Source of the DNA: Nocardioides sp. S5
GTDB taxonomy: Bacteria; Actinomycetota; Actinomycetes; Propionibacteriales; Nocardioidaceae
Length of the DNA stretch: 64,000 bases
NCBI RefSeq assembly: GCF_017310035.1
Contig: NZ_CP022296.1
Span: 4,030,001-4,094,000 of the forward strand
Direction: 5' to 3'
This document shows positions 47,504-57,308 of this stretch, piece by piece; position 1 is the first letter of the stretch, and every line of letters begins with the position of its first letter. Position numbers and translations under genes: made by a program. The notes beneath the pieces were generated by a model. That model did not search any database, was not told the DNA's origin, and saw nothing but the letters and a program-made list of their open reading frames with translations.

Positions 47504-48043
47504 TCAGGGGAGGAACAGCGGCTCGACCTGGACGGCCGTCGGCGAGATGACCTGGGTGACGCTGACCTGCGTGCCGGCGGGCACCGCGACGCTGGAGCGT
47601 GCGTTGAGACGGGTGCGGTGACCGGCGACGCTGATCGAGACGACGCCGAAGCCGCCCTCAGGGATCGCGTCGACCACCTGGCCGATCTTCTCGACCATGT
47701 CGGAGGTGCGGACGGTGTCGGTCTCACCGGTGCCGTGGAGGAACCGCGACGCCCTGGCGGCGACCGCGCCGAGCAGCACCCCCAGCACGAGCCCGATGAC
47801 GACGGCGAGCGACGTCGAGCCCGTCGCGTCGAGCGCGATCGCCCCACCGAAGCCGAGCGCGCCGAGGAAGCCGGCCAGCGCCTCGGTGGAGAAGAAGCCG
47901 GCGCTCAGCCCCTCCAGCGCGCCGTCGAGCACGTCACCGAGGACGAGCGCGACGAGCAGGAGCAGGACGCCGAGCGCGCCGAGCACCAGGAACACGGTCA
48001 CGATGCCTCCCCCGGTCACCAGCGCGACGTCGATGTCGCGCAC
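47504..48043 (-). CDS. NfeD-like membrane protein
   Basis: A 179-residue protein with two or three hydrophobic segments (TVFLVLGALGVLLLLVALV; AVVIGLVLGVLLGAVAA), then a C-terminal OB-like beta domain (IGQVVDAIPEGGFGVVSISVAGHRTRLNARSS). This is the NfeD-like architecture that accompanies flotillins (yqfA/yqeZ type). GTG start at 48043; a GTG nearer 48001 is possible. Confidence 0.75.
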   Translation of the reverse strand: MRDIDVALVTGGGIVTVFLVLGALGVLLLLVALVLGDVLDGALEGLSAGFFSTEALAGFLGALGFGGAIALDATGSTSLAVVIGLVLGVLLGAVAARASRFLHGTGETDTVRTSDMVEKIGQVVDAIPEGGFGVVSISVAGHRTRLNARSSVAVPAGTQVSVTQVISPTAVQVEPLFLP

Positions 48044-48108
48044 ACCCTAGCCGCAGCCTTCCCCCCTCGGGGTGGGAACATGTCAACGGTCGCTGTCCGG
48101 CGTACGGG

Positions 48109-49008
48109 TCAGGCCAGGACGTGCGCTCCGGCGACCGGTCCGGTGGCGGTGAGCACGACGTCGTGGCCGGCGCCGGCGAGCCCGGCCGCGGTCTCGCGGG
48201 CACCGTCGGCGGAGTCGCAGAGGAAGACGACCGTCGGTCCGGACCCGCTGACCAGCCCGCGCAGCGCGCCCTCGGCCTCACCGCGCGCGATGAGGTCGCC
48301 GAGCTCAGGGCGCAGGTCGATCGCCGGCTCCTGGAGGTCGTTGTGCAGCGCGCGGGCCAGCCGCAGCGGCTCCCCCGTCGCCAGTGCCGCGAGCAGCGGC
48401 TCGGCCGACGCCGGCACCTCGGGGGCGTCGGGGCGCAGGAAGTCGAAGTGGCGGTAGACCGCCGGCGTCGACAGGCCCTCGGTCGACGGGACCGCGACCC
48501 ACCACCAGGAGGCGGGATCGTCGACGGGCGCGACCACCTCACCGCGGCCCACGCCCCGCGCCGTACCCCCCACGAGGGAGAACGGGATGTCGCTGCCGAG
48601 CCGGGCGGCCAGGGCGAGCAGGTCGTCGTCGGAGGTGCGCAGGTCCCACGACCGGTCGCAGGCGACCAGCGCGGCAGCGGCGTCGGCGGACCCGCCGGCC
48701 ATGCCCCCGGCGACCGGGATGTCCTTGCGCACGTCGAAGGTCCCGGTTGCCTCGCGGCCGGCGTGCTCGGCGAGCAGCCGGGCGGCGCGGAGCACGATGT
48801 TGTCCGGCCCGGGAGGTACGGCGGCGGGGTCGATGTGGTCGGCGACGTGGGTGGTGAGGGACAGCCCGTCGGCGGCCGACAGCGTGAGGTCGTCGTGGAT
48901 CCCGATCGCCTGGTAGACGGTGTCGAGGGGGTGGAACCCGTCCTCGCGCGCGCGGGCGACCCCGAGGTGGAGGTTGATCTTGGCCGCCGCACGGACCGTG
49001 ATGCTCAT
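48109..49008 (-). CDS. ispE: 4-diphosphocytidyl-2-C-methyl-D-erythritol kinase
   Basis: A 299-residue GHMP kinase of the MEP isoprenoid pathway. [22 protein letters not shown] is the conserved start, [19 protein letters not shown] the ATP-binding motif, and [12 protein letters not shown] the C-terminal motif. The ATG overlaps the rsmA stop (ATGA). Order rsmA-ispE as in M. tuberculosis Rv1010-Rv1011. Confidence 0.95.
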   Translation of the reverse strand: MSITVRAAAKINLHLGVARAREDGFHPLDTVYQAIGIHDDLTLSAADGLSLTTHVADHIDPAAVPPGPDNIVLRAARLLAEHAGREATGTFDVRKDIPVAGGMAGGSADAAAALVACDRSWDLRTSDDDLLALAARLGSDIPFSLVGGTARGVGRGEVVAPVDDPASWWWVAVPSTEGLSTPAVYRHFDFLRPDAPEVPASAEPLLAALATGEPLRLARALHNDLQEPAIDLRPELGDLIARGEAEGALRGLVSGSGPTVVFLCDSADGARETAAGLAGAGHDVVLTATGPVAGAHVLA

Positions 49009-49904
49009 GCGGGCCCGGAGGGTCGTGAGGGGTGCACACCCTGGGCGGCGAGCCCCTCGGCGATCCGGGCGAAGTCCCCGACGGTCAGCACCTCGCCGCG
49101 GGCCGTCGGGTCCACGCCGGCGGACTCGAGGGCGGCGGTCGCGACCTCGGCCGACCCGGCGACACCGCGCAGCGCGGCCCGGACCTGCTTGCGGCGCTGG
49201 GCGAAGGCGGCGTCGACGACGGCGAAGACCTCCTCGCGGGTCGCGGTGGTCCGCGGCGGCTCGCGTCGGGTCCAGGCGACCAGCCCGGAGTCGACGTTGG
49301 GGGCCGGCCAGAAGACGTTGCGCCCGATTGCCCCCGCACGGCGTACGTCGGCGAACCAGGCCGCCTTCACGCTCGGCACGCCGTAGGTCTTCGAGCCGGG
49401 GCCGGCGGCGAGGCGGTCGGCGACCTCGGCCTGCACCATCACCAGCCCGCGCTCCAGCGAGGGCAGCAGGGTCAGCAGGTGGATGAGCACCGGGACCGAC
49501 ACGTTGTAGGGGAGGTTGGCGACGAGCGCGGTCGGGGCGGGACCCGGCAGCTCCTCGACGCGCATCGCGTCGCCCATCACGACCTCGAAGCGGTCAGCCT
49601 GCGCAGGGGCGTACGCCGCGATCGTGGCCGGCAGCCGCTCGGCGAGCAGCGGGTCGAGCTCGATGGCGATCACGCGCCGGGCGACCTCGAGCAGGGCCAG
49701 CGTCAGGGAGCCGAGGCCCGGGCCGACCTCGACCACGACGTCGTCGCCGCTGATGCCGGACTCACGGACGATCCGGCGCACCGTGTTGGCGTCGATGACG
49801 AAATTCTGCCCCCGCTGCTTGGTGGGGCGCAGGTCGAGCTCGGCGGCGAGCTGACGCACCTCGACCGGCCCGAGGAGCCTCGGGCCGGCCGGGTTCGTGG
49901 TCAT
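49005..49904 (-). CDS. rsmA: 16S rRNA (adenine1518/1519-N6)-dimethyltransferase
   Basis: A 299-residue KsgA/RsmA enzyme. [19 protein letters not shown], the SAM motif [30 protein letters not shown] and the catalytic [11 protein letters not shown] are all readable, with a C-terminal rRNA-binding domain ([14 protein letters not shown]). ATG at 49904 was preferred to TTG at 49913. Coupled to ispE downstream and preceded by rpfB. Confidence 0.95.
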   Translation of the reverse strand: MTTNPAGPRLLGPVEVRQLAAELDLRPTKQRGQNFVIDANTVRRIVRESGISGDDVVVEVGPGLGSLTLALLEVARRVIAIELDPLLAERLPATIAAYAPAQADRFEVVMGDAMRVEELPGPAPTALVANLPYNVSVPVLIHLLTLLPSLERGLVMVQAEVADRLAAGPGSKTYGVPSVKAAWFADVRRAGAIGRNVFWPAPNVDSGLVAWTRREPPRTTATREEVFAVVDAAFAQRRKQVRAALRGVAGSAEVATAALESAGVDPTARGEVLTVGDFARIAEGLAAQGVHPSRPSGPA

Positions 49905-49943
49905 GGTCGGCAAGCCTAGTGGTGGGTCTCGATACGCCGATGG

Positions 49944-51095
49944 TCAGCGGGGCAGGCCGAGCTTCGCGGCGCAGCCGGGCCAGGAGCCGTAGCCGCCGGT
50001 CGCGGCGCGGAGCTTCTCGGCGATGGCGATCTGCGTCTCGCGTGACTGCTGGTGCGGATAGCCCGGGCCGCCGTAGGCGCGCCAGGTGCTGAGGCTGAAC
50101 TGCAGGCCGCCGTAGTAGCCGTTGCCGGTGTTGATGGCCCAGTTGCCGCCGGACTCGCACTGGGCGAGGGAGTCCCACACCGTGCCGCCGTCGGCGAAGT
50201 TGCTGGTGGGCTCCTCGGGCTTCTCCTTGGTGCCGACCGCGACGATCCGGGGCACGACCTTGCGGCGCACGTCAGCCCTGACGACCTTGCGCGCGACGAG
50301 CTTCCCGTCGACGTAGCGCAGCCGGTAGGTCACCGCGCGCACGCCGTCACGGCCGGCCTGCACGACCTCCTCCTCGCCCTCGAGCATGGAGGAGTCCTCG
50401 CGCTCCACGACGGGGGCGTCGACGACCTCGCGCTCGACCTTCCGGGTCGCGATGCGGATGTCGGTGACGACGACCTTGTCGCCGTCGTTGATCTCGGTGC
50501 GCAGCGGGGGCGTCACCTTGTCGTGCCGGTCGACCTTGAAGTCCATGGACTCCAGCACGTCGGCGACGGTCAGCGCGGTGACCGTGCGCTTGCGCAGGTC
50601 CTTGGCGCCGAGCTTGAGGTGCACGACCTTGGGCGTGACGACCTCGAGCGTGAGGCCGCTGCGACCGATCGAGGAGCTGCGGCTGGCGGACAGGTCGGCG
50701 CCGTCGAAGCGGCGGCCGATCTCGCCGAGCGCGCTCGCGACGTCGGTGGAGTTCACCCAGTAGGTGTAGGTCTCGCCGTCGACGGCGAGCTCGAGCGGGC
50801 GGCCGAACTGGACGGCGATGGCCGTCCCGTCGGAGACCGGCTCGTCGGCGCCGGGGGCGACCAGGTCCTTGTCGGTGACCTCGATGCCCTCGGCCGCGAG
50901 CACGTCGGCGACGGTGTCGCCGATGGCGCTGACCTGACGGGTCTCCCCGTCGAGGGTGAGGGTCACGTCCTTGCTGAGGGCGGCGTAGCCGACCGTGGAG
51001 CCTGCGACGGCTGCCACGACGACCGCCACGAGGGTCGCCAGCACTGCGCGTGAGTTGAGCCTGGACCTGCTGAGCTGCGCGAGACGAGAGCGCAC
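49944..51095 (-). CDS. rpfB: Resuscitation-promoting factor, RpfB type
   Basis: A 383-residue exported muralytic protein: N-terminal signal/anchor ([24 protein letters not shown]), tandem DUF348 domains ([28 protein letters not shown] and further copies), a G5 domain (about 220-300) and a C-terminal Rpf transglycosylase domain with catalytic Glu in [21 protein letters not shown]. It cleaves peptidoglycan to aid regrowth. GTG at 51095 with GGAG upstream. Gene order tatD-rpfB-rsmA-ispE equals Rv1008-Rv1011. Confidence 0.94.
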   Translation of the reverse strand: MRSRLAQLSRSRLNSRAVLATLVAVVVAAVAGSTVGYAALSKDVTLTLDGETRQVSAIGDTVADVLAAEGIEVTDKDLVAPGADEPVSDGTAIAVQFGRPLELAVDGETYTYWVNSTDVASALGEIGRRFDGADLSASRSSSIGRSGLTLEVVTPKVVHLKLGAKDLRKRTVTALTVADVLESMDFKVDRHDKVTPPLRTEINDGDKVVVTDIRIATRKVEREVVDAPVVEREDSSMLEGEEEVVQAGRDGVRAVTYRLRYVDGKLVARKVVRADVRRKVVPRIVAVGTKEKPEEPTSNFADGGTVWDSLAQCESGGNWAINTGNGYYGGLQFSLSTWRAYGGPGYPHQQSRETQIAIAEKLRAATGGYGSWPGCAAKLGLPR

Positions 51096-51374
51096 GATTC
51101 TCCGAACGTCGTACTCCCCGGGCCTCGGGTGGCAGCACTCCCCCACCTGCGGCTGCACGGCGACCACGGTGGGGCTGTGGAGCCGTACGACGTGCGAGCG
51201 GGGGTCTCGCAGGACCGGCCCGACCCGGTCCTTCGCGTGCCGCCGAAATCACTCCCGATCCCGGCCAACAATCACAAGACGATAACGACGAGCGGCCCGG
51301 ACGCAAACTCGAACGCCGAAATTCGCACGAGACTCCGGTCACCACGGACCGTCCGGCAGGGCGCTCGGCGCGAC

Positions 51375-52289
51375 CTACCAGGGGCCCCCGAAGGCGGTCT
51401 CGGTGTTGGCGTCGATGGCCCGGCAGAGCTCCTCGAGGTCGGCACCGAGGACGTCGGCCATCGTCCGCACGGTGAGCGGCACGAGGTAGGACGCGTTGGG
51501 CCGGCCGCGGTGCGGCGTGGGCGTCAGGTAGGGCGCGTCGGTCTCCACGAGCACCCGGTCGCGCGGGGTCACCGCGAGCGCGTTGCGCAGCGGGGCGGCG
51601 TTCTTGAAGGTGACCGTCCCGGCGAAGCTGAGGTGTGCGCCGCGGTCGAGGCAGCGCCGCGCGAAGGCGTCGTCGCCGGAGAAGCAGTGCATCACCCAGC
51701 GCTCGGGGGCGCCCTCCTCGTCGAGGACGCGCAGCACGTCGTCGTGCGCCTCGCGGTCGTGGATGACGAGCGTCTTGTCGAGGCGCTTGGCCAGGTCGAC
51801 GTGACGCCGGAAGCTCTCCTCCTGGGCGGCCCACCCCGCCTCGCCCGATCCGCTCTGCGCGTGGCGGAACCGGTCGAGCCCGGTCTCGCCGATCGCGCGG
51901 ACCTTGTCGTGCGCGGTGGCGAGCCGCTCGATCTCCTCGATCGCGGCGTCGAGCTCGCCGGCTACGGCCAGGCGCGGCGCCTCGTTGGGGTGCAGCGCGA
52001 CGCCGGCAACGAGCGCGTCGTGCTCGGCGGCCGCTGCCACCGCCCAGCGCGCACCCGGCAGGTCGCACCCGATCTGCACGATCCGCGGCACCCCGACGGC
52101 CGCGGCCGCGGCGATGGCCTGCTCGGTGGAGATCCAGTCGCCGTCGGCGATGTCGAGGTGGCAGTGGTTGTCGACGACCGGGTGCGGCAGCGGCTCGGGT
52201 GCGGGCGGGCGCTCGCGGTCGCGCCGTGCGCCGGACGTCTCCTCCGTGGCGGCGCGGCTGCGGGTCGGTCCGTGGTCAGCGGTGGACAA
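51375..52289 (-). CDS. tatD: TatD-family metal-dependent DNase
   Basis: About 304 residues. The TIM-barrel metal motifs are HCHLD (first strand), GETGLDRFR, VIHDREAH, MHCFSG and ETDAPYLTP. A ~40-residue polar N-terminal extension precedes the domain. TTG at 52289 is the only in-frame start before the catalytic HxH motif, overlapping the rsmI stop by 14 bp, so the true start is uncertain. Confidence 0.9.
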   Translation of the reverse strand: MSTADHGPTRSRAATEETSGARRDRERPPAPEPLPHPVVDNHCHLDIADGDWISTEQAIAAAAAVGVPRIVQIGCDLPGARWAVAAAAEHDALVAGVALHPNEAPRLAVAGELDAAIEEIERLATAHDKVRAIGETGLDRFRHAQSGSGEAGWAAQEESFRRHVDLAKRLDKTLVIHDREAHDDVLRVLDEEGAPERWVMHCFSGDDAFARRCLDRGAHLSFAGTVTFKNAAPLRNALAVTPRDRVLVETDAPYLTPTPHRGRPNASYLVPLTVRTMADVLGADLEELCRAIDANTETAFGGPW

Positions 52290-53106
52290 CGTCGTACACC
52301 TCCCGCTTCGGCAGCCCGGCGCGCTTGGCCACCTCGGCGATCGCCTCCTTGCGCGTGGAGCCGCTCGTCTCGAGCTCGGCCACGGCCGTACGCAGCGAGC
52401 CGGGGTCGGTGCCCACGGCGGGGGCGCCGCTGGAGCCCTCGACCACGATGGTGACCTCGCCGCGGATGCCGTCGGCGGCCCAGGCGGCGAGCTCGGCGAG
52501 CGGGCCGCGGCGCACTTCCTCGTAGGTCTTGGTGAGCTCGCGGCACACCGCGGCGGGCCGGTCGTCGCCGAGCGCCTCGGCCATCGCGACGAGCGCGGCC
52601 TCGGTGCGGTGCGGTGCCTCGAAGAAGACCATCGTGCGCTCCTCGGCGGCCAGCGCCGCGAGGCGTCGGCCACGCTCGCCGGCCCTGCGCGGCAGGAAGC
52701 CCTCGAAGCAGAAGCGGTCGACCGGCAGGCCGCTGACGGCCAGCGCGGTGAGCACCGCGCTGGGGCCGGGAACAGCGGTGACGCGTACGTCGTGCTCGAC
52801 CGCCGCGGCCACCAGCCGGTAGCCCGGGTCGGAGACGCTCGGCATGCCGGCGTCGGTCACCAGCACCACGCGCTCGCCGGCGAGCAGGGCCTCCAGCAGG
52901 ACGGGGGTGCGGGCCTGCTCGTTGCCCTCGAAGTAGGACACGACCCGACCCGACAGCGTGATGTCGAGGTCGGCGCACAGACGCTTGAGGCGCCGCGTGT
53001 CCTCCGCGGCGACGACGTCGGCGCCGGCGAGCTCGGCCGCCAGCCGCGGGGGCGCGTCACCCGCCTGGCCGATCGGAGTGCCCGCGAGGACCAGGACGCC
53101 AGACAT
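52276..53106 (-). CDS. rsmI: 16S rRNA (cytidine1402-2'-O)-methyltransferase
   Basis: A 276-residue tetrapyrrole-methylase-fold enzyme: GVLVLAGTPIGQAGDAPPR start, EDTRRLKRL, LVTDAGMPSVSDPGYRLV and VPGPSAVLTALAVSGLP. The C-terminal HTH-like end (STRKEAIAEVAKRAGLPKREVYDVV) is typical. ATG at 53106. Divergent from the pmt gene, as in M. tuberculosis Rv1003/Rv1002c. Confidence 0.95.
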   Translation of the reverse strand: MSGVLVLAGTPIGQAGDAPPRLAAELAGADVVAAEDTRRLKRLCADLDITLSGRVVSYFEGNEQARTPVLLEALLAGERVVLVTDAGMPSVSDPGYRLVAAAVEHDVRVTAVPGPSAVLTALAVSGLPVDRFCFEGFLPRRAGERGRRLAALAAEERTMVFFEAPHRTEAALVAMAEALGDDRPAAVCRELTKTYEEVRRGPLAELAAWAADGIRGEVTIVVEGSSGAPAVGTDPGSLRTAVAELETSGSTRKEAIAEVAKRAGLPKREVYDVVHR

Positions 53107-53194
53107 GCGCCCGATCATCGCAGGTGCTCGCCATCGCCGGTCGAGCAGCACGCGGTCGCCCGCTCATCTCCGCACCTCTGGTTAGAGTTCCGGC

Positions 53195-54775
53195 GTGACC
53201 CTGAGCGCCGCCGAGCGGAACCGTCCGCGCTGGCGCTCCGAGGACCCGCTCCTCGGCTGGGTCGGGGCGGTCTGCCTCGCGGGCCTGGCCTTCTTCCTGC
53301 GGCGCTGGCACCTCGGCACTCCCCATGCCTTCTCCTTCGACGAGACCTACTACGCCAAGGACGCGTGGTCGCTGCTCAACCACGGCTACGTGCGCGGCTA
53401 CGTCGAGGACGCGGACAAGACGATCCTCAACGGCGACGTCACCGGGCTGTGGCAGGACGGTCCGTCGATGATCGTCCACCCCGAGGTCGGCAAGTGGCTG
53501 ATCGCGGGCGGGATCGAGCTCTTCGGGATGGAGCCGTCGGGCTGGCGCTTCGCCTCGGCGCTGGTCGGCGCGCTGATGGTGCTGGTGATGTGCCGGTTCG
53601 TGCGGCGCGTGACCGGCTCGACGGTGCTCGGCCTCGTCGCCGGCCTGCTGCTGTCGATCGACGGGCTCCAGCTCGTGCTCTCCCGCCTGGCGCTGCTCGA
53701 CATCTTCCTCGCCTTCTTCCTGCTGTGCGGCGTGCACTGCGTGGTGGCCGACCGACAGTGGTTGCGCGAGCGCCTGGCCTCGGGACGGCACTCGTGGGCG
53801 CTGGGCCTGTGGCGTCCGTGGCTGCTGCTCGGCGGCGTCGCCTTCGGCCTCGCGTGCGGCACGAAGTGGTCGGCCGCCTACACGCTGGCCGCCTTCGGGC
53901 TGCTGGCCTGGCTCTGGAGCGCCGGAGCACGCCGCGCCTTCGGCCAGCGACGACCCCTGCTGCGCTCGGTGCTGCTCGACGGACTGCCGGCCTTCGCGGC
54001 GCTGGTCGGCGTCGCGCTGGCGACGTACGTCGCTTCCTGGACGGGCTGGCTCATGAACGCGGAGGCCTATGAGCAGGCGTTCAGCAACACGCAGTACACC
54101 TCGTACGGCGGCGGGGAGCAGTGGCCGACCGCGGGCGAGCCGGACGCCGCGGGCCTGGGCGAGGTGCGTCAGTCCCTGCGGTCGCTGTGGAGCTACCACC
54201 AGGACGTCTACACCTTCCACAGCCACTTCCTGAACGACTCCACCCACGTCTACGCCTCCCAGCCCTCGACGTGGCTGGTGATGGGCCGGCCGGTGGGGGT
54301 CGACGCGCAGACCGACATCCAGCCCGGCACGCAGGGGTGCGAGGCGCCGTCCGACTCGTCGTGCATCCGGCAGGTGCTGCTGATCGGCAACCCGGTCATC
54401 TGGTGGGGCGGGTGCCTGGCGATGGTCGCCTCGCTCCTGCTGTGGGTCGGGGCCCGCGACTGGCGCCACGGCGTCGCCGTCGTCGGCCTGGCGAGCACCT
54501 GGCTGCCGTGGTTCCTCTACGACGACCGTCCGATCTTCTTCTTCTACGCCATCACGTGCCTGCCCTTCCTCGTGCTGTCACTGGCGCTGGCGATGGGGCA
54601 CCTGATCGGGACCTCGGACGTGCCGACCCCACGGCGGACGTTCGGGGTGGTCGTGGCCGGGAGCTACACCGTCCTGGCGTTGGTCGCCTTCGCGTGGTTC
54701 TGGCCGATCTGGACCGACGCCCTGCTGACCAAGTCCGAGTGGGACGCCCGGATCTGGTTCCAGCGCTGGATCTGA
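53195..54775 (+). CDS. pmt: Dolichyl-phosphate-mannose-protein mannosyltransferase (PMT)
   Basis: A 526-residue polytopic GT-C glycosyltransferase with about 10-11 helices. The first extracytoplasmic loop carries the catalytic pair Asp49-Glu50 (FSFDETYYAKDAW), and HPEVGKWLIAGG is also conserved. Transfers mannose from polyprenyl phosphate to secreted proteins. Homologue of Rv1002c by position and motifs. GTG start at 53195. Confidence 0.93.
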   Translation: MTLSAAERNRPRWRSEDPLLGWVGAVCLAGLAFFLRRWHLGTPHAFSFDETYYAKDAWSLLNHGYVRGYVEDADKTILNGDVTGLWQDGPSMIVHPEVGKWLIAGGIELFGMEPSGWRFASALVGALMVLVMCRFVRRVTGSTVLGLVAGLLLSIDGLQLVLSRLALLDIFLAFFLLCGVHCVVADRQWLRERLASGRHSWALGLWRPWLLLGGVAFGLACGTKWSAAYTLAAFGLLAWLWSAGARRAFGQRRPLLRSVLLDGLPAFAALVGVALATYVASWTGWLMNAEAYEQAFSNTQYTSYGGGEQWPTAGEPDAAGLGEVRQSLRSLWSYHQDVYTFHSHFLNDSTHVYASQPSTWLVMGRPVGVDAQTDIQPGTQGCEAPSDSSCIRQVLLIGNPVIWWGGCLAMVASLLLWVGARDWRHGVAVVGLASTWLPWFLYDDRPIFFFYAITCLPFLVLSLALAMGHLIGTSDVPTPRRTFGVVVAGSYTVLALVAFAWFWPIWTDALLTKSEWDARIWFQRWI

Positions 54776-54942
54776 CACCCCCCGCGCGCCAGGACCGCCC
54801 ACCGGCCTACTCCGCAGGAACCACCGAGGTTCGCTCAAGATGGCTCGAAGTTCTGCGGGCTCCCATGGCGTTCGCCGCAGCCGCGGAGGACGATGGGCAC
54901 ACACACCCGATCGGTTCGGGCCGACGGCAGGGAGGGTGCTCG

Positions 54943-55179
54943 ATGGATTCCACCGTGATCCACATCTGTCTCCAGACACAGGGTGCTCCCTCCAACGACG
55001 GCGGGCACGCGGTCGGTGAGCGCTGGGTGTGCTCCTGCGGCGACACGTTCGTCTACCGCGAGGGCTTCAACCGCGCCGGCTACCCCAGCGTCGAGTGGTG
55101 GCCGATGCCGGTCGTGCCGCAACCGCGCCAGGAGCAGAAGGTGCGCCGCGGGCTGTTGTTCGGCCCGCGCAAGGGCTGA
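54943..55179 (+). CDS. Small cysteine-containing protein
   Basis: A 78-residue protein: MDSTVIHICLQTQGAPSNDG, then WVCSCGDTFVYREGFNRAGYPSVEWWPMPV and a basic C-terminus. The CSC pattern with a nearby His/Cys could hold zinc, but a full ribbon is not visible. GGAGGG six bases before the ATG supports translation. Function unknown. Confidence 0.6.
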   Translation: MDSTVIHICLQTQGAPSNDGGHAVGERWVCSCGDTFVYREGFNRAGYPSVEWWPMPVVPQPRQEQKVRRGLLFGPRKG

Positions 55180-55221
55180 GCCCGCCCGGCACCACGGCGT
55201 ACGCGCCGGTGAGCCCTGCCG

Positions 55222-55833
55222 TCACCAGGCGCCGGGGAACCGCGCGGAGCCCGCGATGGCCATCAGCGTGACCACGACGGACACGGCCGTCGCGATCAGC
55301 AGCGCCTGGCCGGCGTGGCGCCGGCCCGGCACGACGAGGAGCACCAGCCCGGCGAGCGCGACGAGCGCCGGCAGCACCCACGGCGCGAGGACCGGCGACA
55401 GCACGCCGGCCACGACGGCGAGCCCGACTCCTCCGGCAGCGGCCTTCCCGAGCGGCACGGGGCGCGGCGCGCGCGGCAGCCCGACCTCGGTCACCGGACC
55501 GGCCTCGGGGAGCTGGTCGGGGGCCAGGACGCGCAGCAGCAGGGTGAGCGTCGCGGGGTCCGCCACGACCACGAGGTCGCGGTAGCGGTCCTCCACGGCG
55601 TGGCGGCGTACGAGCTCGTCGAGGCGGTGACCGCGGTCGACGTCGGGAAAGCGCACCGGCGCCAGCAGCACCTCCGGGACCGGCTCACGCCCCAGCGCCT
55701 CGACGATGCGCCTGGCCTCCGCGGTCGGCGCAGTGAGGACGCGGACCGACGAGCCCAGCCGGGCGCGCAGCCGCTCGACGTCCGTCGTCGCCGCCTGCAC
55801 GCTCACCGTGAAGATGCGCTGGAGCTCGCTCAC
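55222..55833 (-). CDS. Membrane protein of unknown function
   Basis: A 203-residue protein. The soluble N-terminal ~125 residues (RIFTVSVQAATTDVERLRARLG, RFPDVDRGHRLDELVRRHAVEDRYRDLVVVADPAT) are followed by two to three transmembrane helices near the C-terminus. I recognise no family. GTG start at 55833. Confidence 0.6.
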   Translation of the reverse strand: MSELQRIFTVSVQAATTDVERLRARLGSSVRVLTAPTAEARRIVEALGREPVPEVLLAPVRFPDVDRGHRLDELVRRHAVEDRYRDLVVVADPATLTLLLRVLAPDQLPEAGPVTEVGLPRAPRPVPLGKAAAGGVGLAVVAGVLSPVLAPWVLPALVALAGLVLLVVPGRRHAGQALLIATAVSVVVTLMAIAGSARFPGAW

Positions 55834-56134
55834 GCCCCGACCGTAGCGCCGTGGCTGCTGCCGCTGGGCGACAGGCCCGGGAAGCAGAGCAGCGGCGCGG
55901 CCCACGGGGGGAGGGTCGCGCCGCTGCAGGTGCGTTTGGGGCCACCCGTCGCTTCCTGGGGGGAACCGTGCACCAGCGGGAGCTCGGAGCACGGGTTGCG
56001 ACGGGCGGCCCCGCGGAACGCGGCCGCTTCACGATGTACAGCGTTGGGACAACCCCGGGTGTTACGCATCCGCGGAGAAAAGTTTCCGGCGGTCTAGACC
56101 GTGTCCGGTGTCCGCCGCGGGTCACCGCGTGCCG
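55834..56134. other. 301-bp intergenic region without a gene
   Basis: Between two minus-strand genes. It has one short dyad (GCGGCC/GGCCGC near 56005-56026) and a less GC-rich patch at about 56030-56095. No convincing promoter, RNA or small coding sequence could be identified. Confidence 0.5.
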
Positions 56135-56878
56135 TCACCGGTCCGGTGGCTCAGGCGGGTGCTCGTCGGGCTGCTGCTGGAGGTCGGGGACCTCGCGTGT
56201 CCGTGCGATCTCCTCGGCGACGTCCGCGAGCTTGCGGTTGCGGATGGAGGACACGCGTCGCAGGAAGTCGAAGGCCTGGTCGGCATTGAGCTGCAGCCGC
56301 TCCATCAAGATGCCCTGGGCCTGGCCGATGCTGGTGCGGGTGTGCACGGCGATGCCGAGCTGGTCGATCTCACGCTCGGCGGTGAGGATGACCGAGATGT
56401 GCCCGGCCAGCGCCTGCCCGATGGCCCAGTCGTCGGCCTCGAACCGGTGCCCCTGCTCCGCGTAGAGGCTCAGGGCTCCGAACGAGCGCTGCTTCTCGGT
56501 GTAGACGAGCAGGGACATCATCGATCCCACGCCGAGCTCGCGGTGCACGAGCGACGCCCAGCGTGGCCAGCGAGGCTCGACCGAGAGGTCGCGGCTGATG
56601 ATGGTCTCCTCATCCCGCAGCGCGTCGAGGCAGGGACCTTCGCCCAGCTCCTGCTGCAGCTCGTTGGCTCGGGAGACCACGTTCCCGGGGCTGGCGGCCC
56701 GGGTGATGAGCCCGCTCCGGAGATTGACGGTGAACCCGGCGTGGTCGCAGCCGTCCATGAGGGACACAGCGCTGCTGACGGCTATCTGCAACCGGGTGTC
56801 CTCATCGGGTGCTTCGGCCAGGGTGCGGGAGAGCTGAGCGAACTCGTGGATGAGATGGCTCGCGTGGGGGCCTTGCAT
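56135..56878 (-). CDS. GAF-ANTAR RNA-binding antitermination regulator
   Basis: A 247-residue regulator. The N-terminal GAF domain (about 20-165: MDGCDHAGFTVNL, ELGEGPCLDALRD, SLLVYTEKQRSFGALSLYAE) is followed by a C-terminal ANTAR domain (IGQAQGILMERLQLNADQAFDFLRRVSS) that binds paired RNA hairpins to stop termination. Ligand and targets unknown. ATG at 56878 with GGAGG close upstream. Confidence 0.92.
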   Translation of the reverse strand: MQGPHASHLIHEFAQLSRTLAEAPDEDTRLQIAVSSAVSLMDGCDHAGFTVNLRSGLITRAASPGNVVSRANELQQELGEGPCLDALRDEETIISRDLSVEPRWPRWASLVHRELGVGSMMSLLVYTEKQRSFGALSLYAEQGHRFEADDWAIGQALAGHISVILTAEREIDQLGIAVHTRTSIGQAQGILMERLQLNADQAFDFLRRVSSIRNRKLADVAEEIARTREVPDLQQQPDEHPPEPPDR

Positions 56879-57106
56879 CCGACCTCCAGATGCAGTGGAT
56901 GATCCCGGGCACAGGTCTAGGCCCGGTTGGCGAGGACTGTAGTGGACGTCCTCAGCGCCCGCGGCGGATCCTCCGGCGTCGGAGCGAAGCCTCTGGGCAC
57001 TTGGGGCGTCTTGATGACGACGTGGCCATCGGCGAGCAGTCAGCGCACCCGTTCGCGCCGGATGCGTGGGCACGTGCGCACCCTCGCCGCTCGGCCCGGA
57101 GAACGA

Positions 57107-57146
57107 AGAACGCCCCTCACCTGTTGTGGCAGGTGAGGGGCGTTCT
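57107..57146 (-). terminator. Intrinsic terminator of tRNA-Ala
   Basis: Perfect 17-base stem (57107-57123 with 57130-57146, 6-base loop) starting 5 bases after the tRNA CCA end, followed on the minus strand by a T-rich stretch (GTTCTTCGTTC region). Confidence 0.9.
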
Positions 57147-57151
57147 GTTGG

Positions 57152-57227
<76 letters not shown>

Positions 57228-57308
57228 ATGCGCCTCACGGCGCGTCGCAAAGATACACGAGCGCTGCGGGGCCGACCGAATCGCCCCGCGCGTGCCGCGG
57301 ATCCGGGC

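Noticed and set aside
51096..51374. ydaO (c-di-AMP) riboswitch upstream of rpfB
   Set aside because: These riboswitches precede rpf genes in actinobacteria, but I could not find the conserved core motifs in this 279-bp gap. A covariance search would settle it.
56879..57106. Possible additional gene between the ANTAR gene and the tRNA terminator
   Set aside because: Open frames here are short, lack ribosome-binding sites and have no consistent codon pattern.
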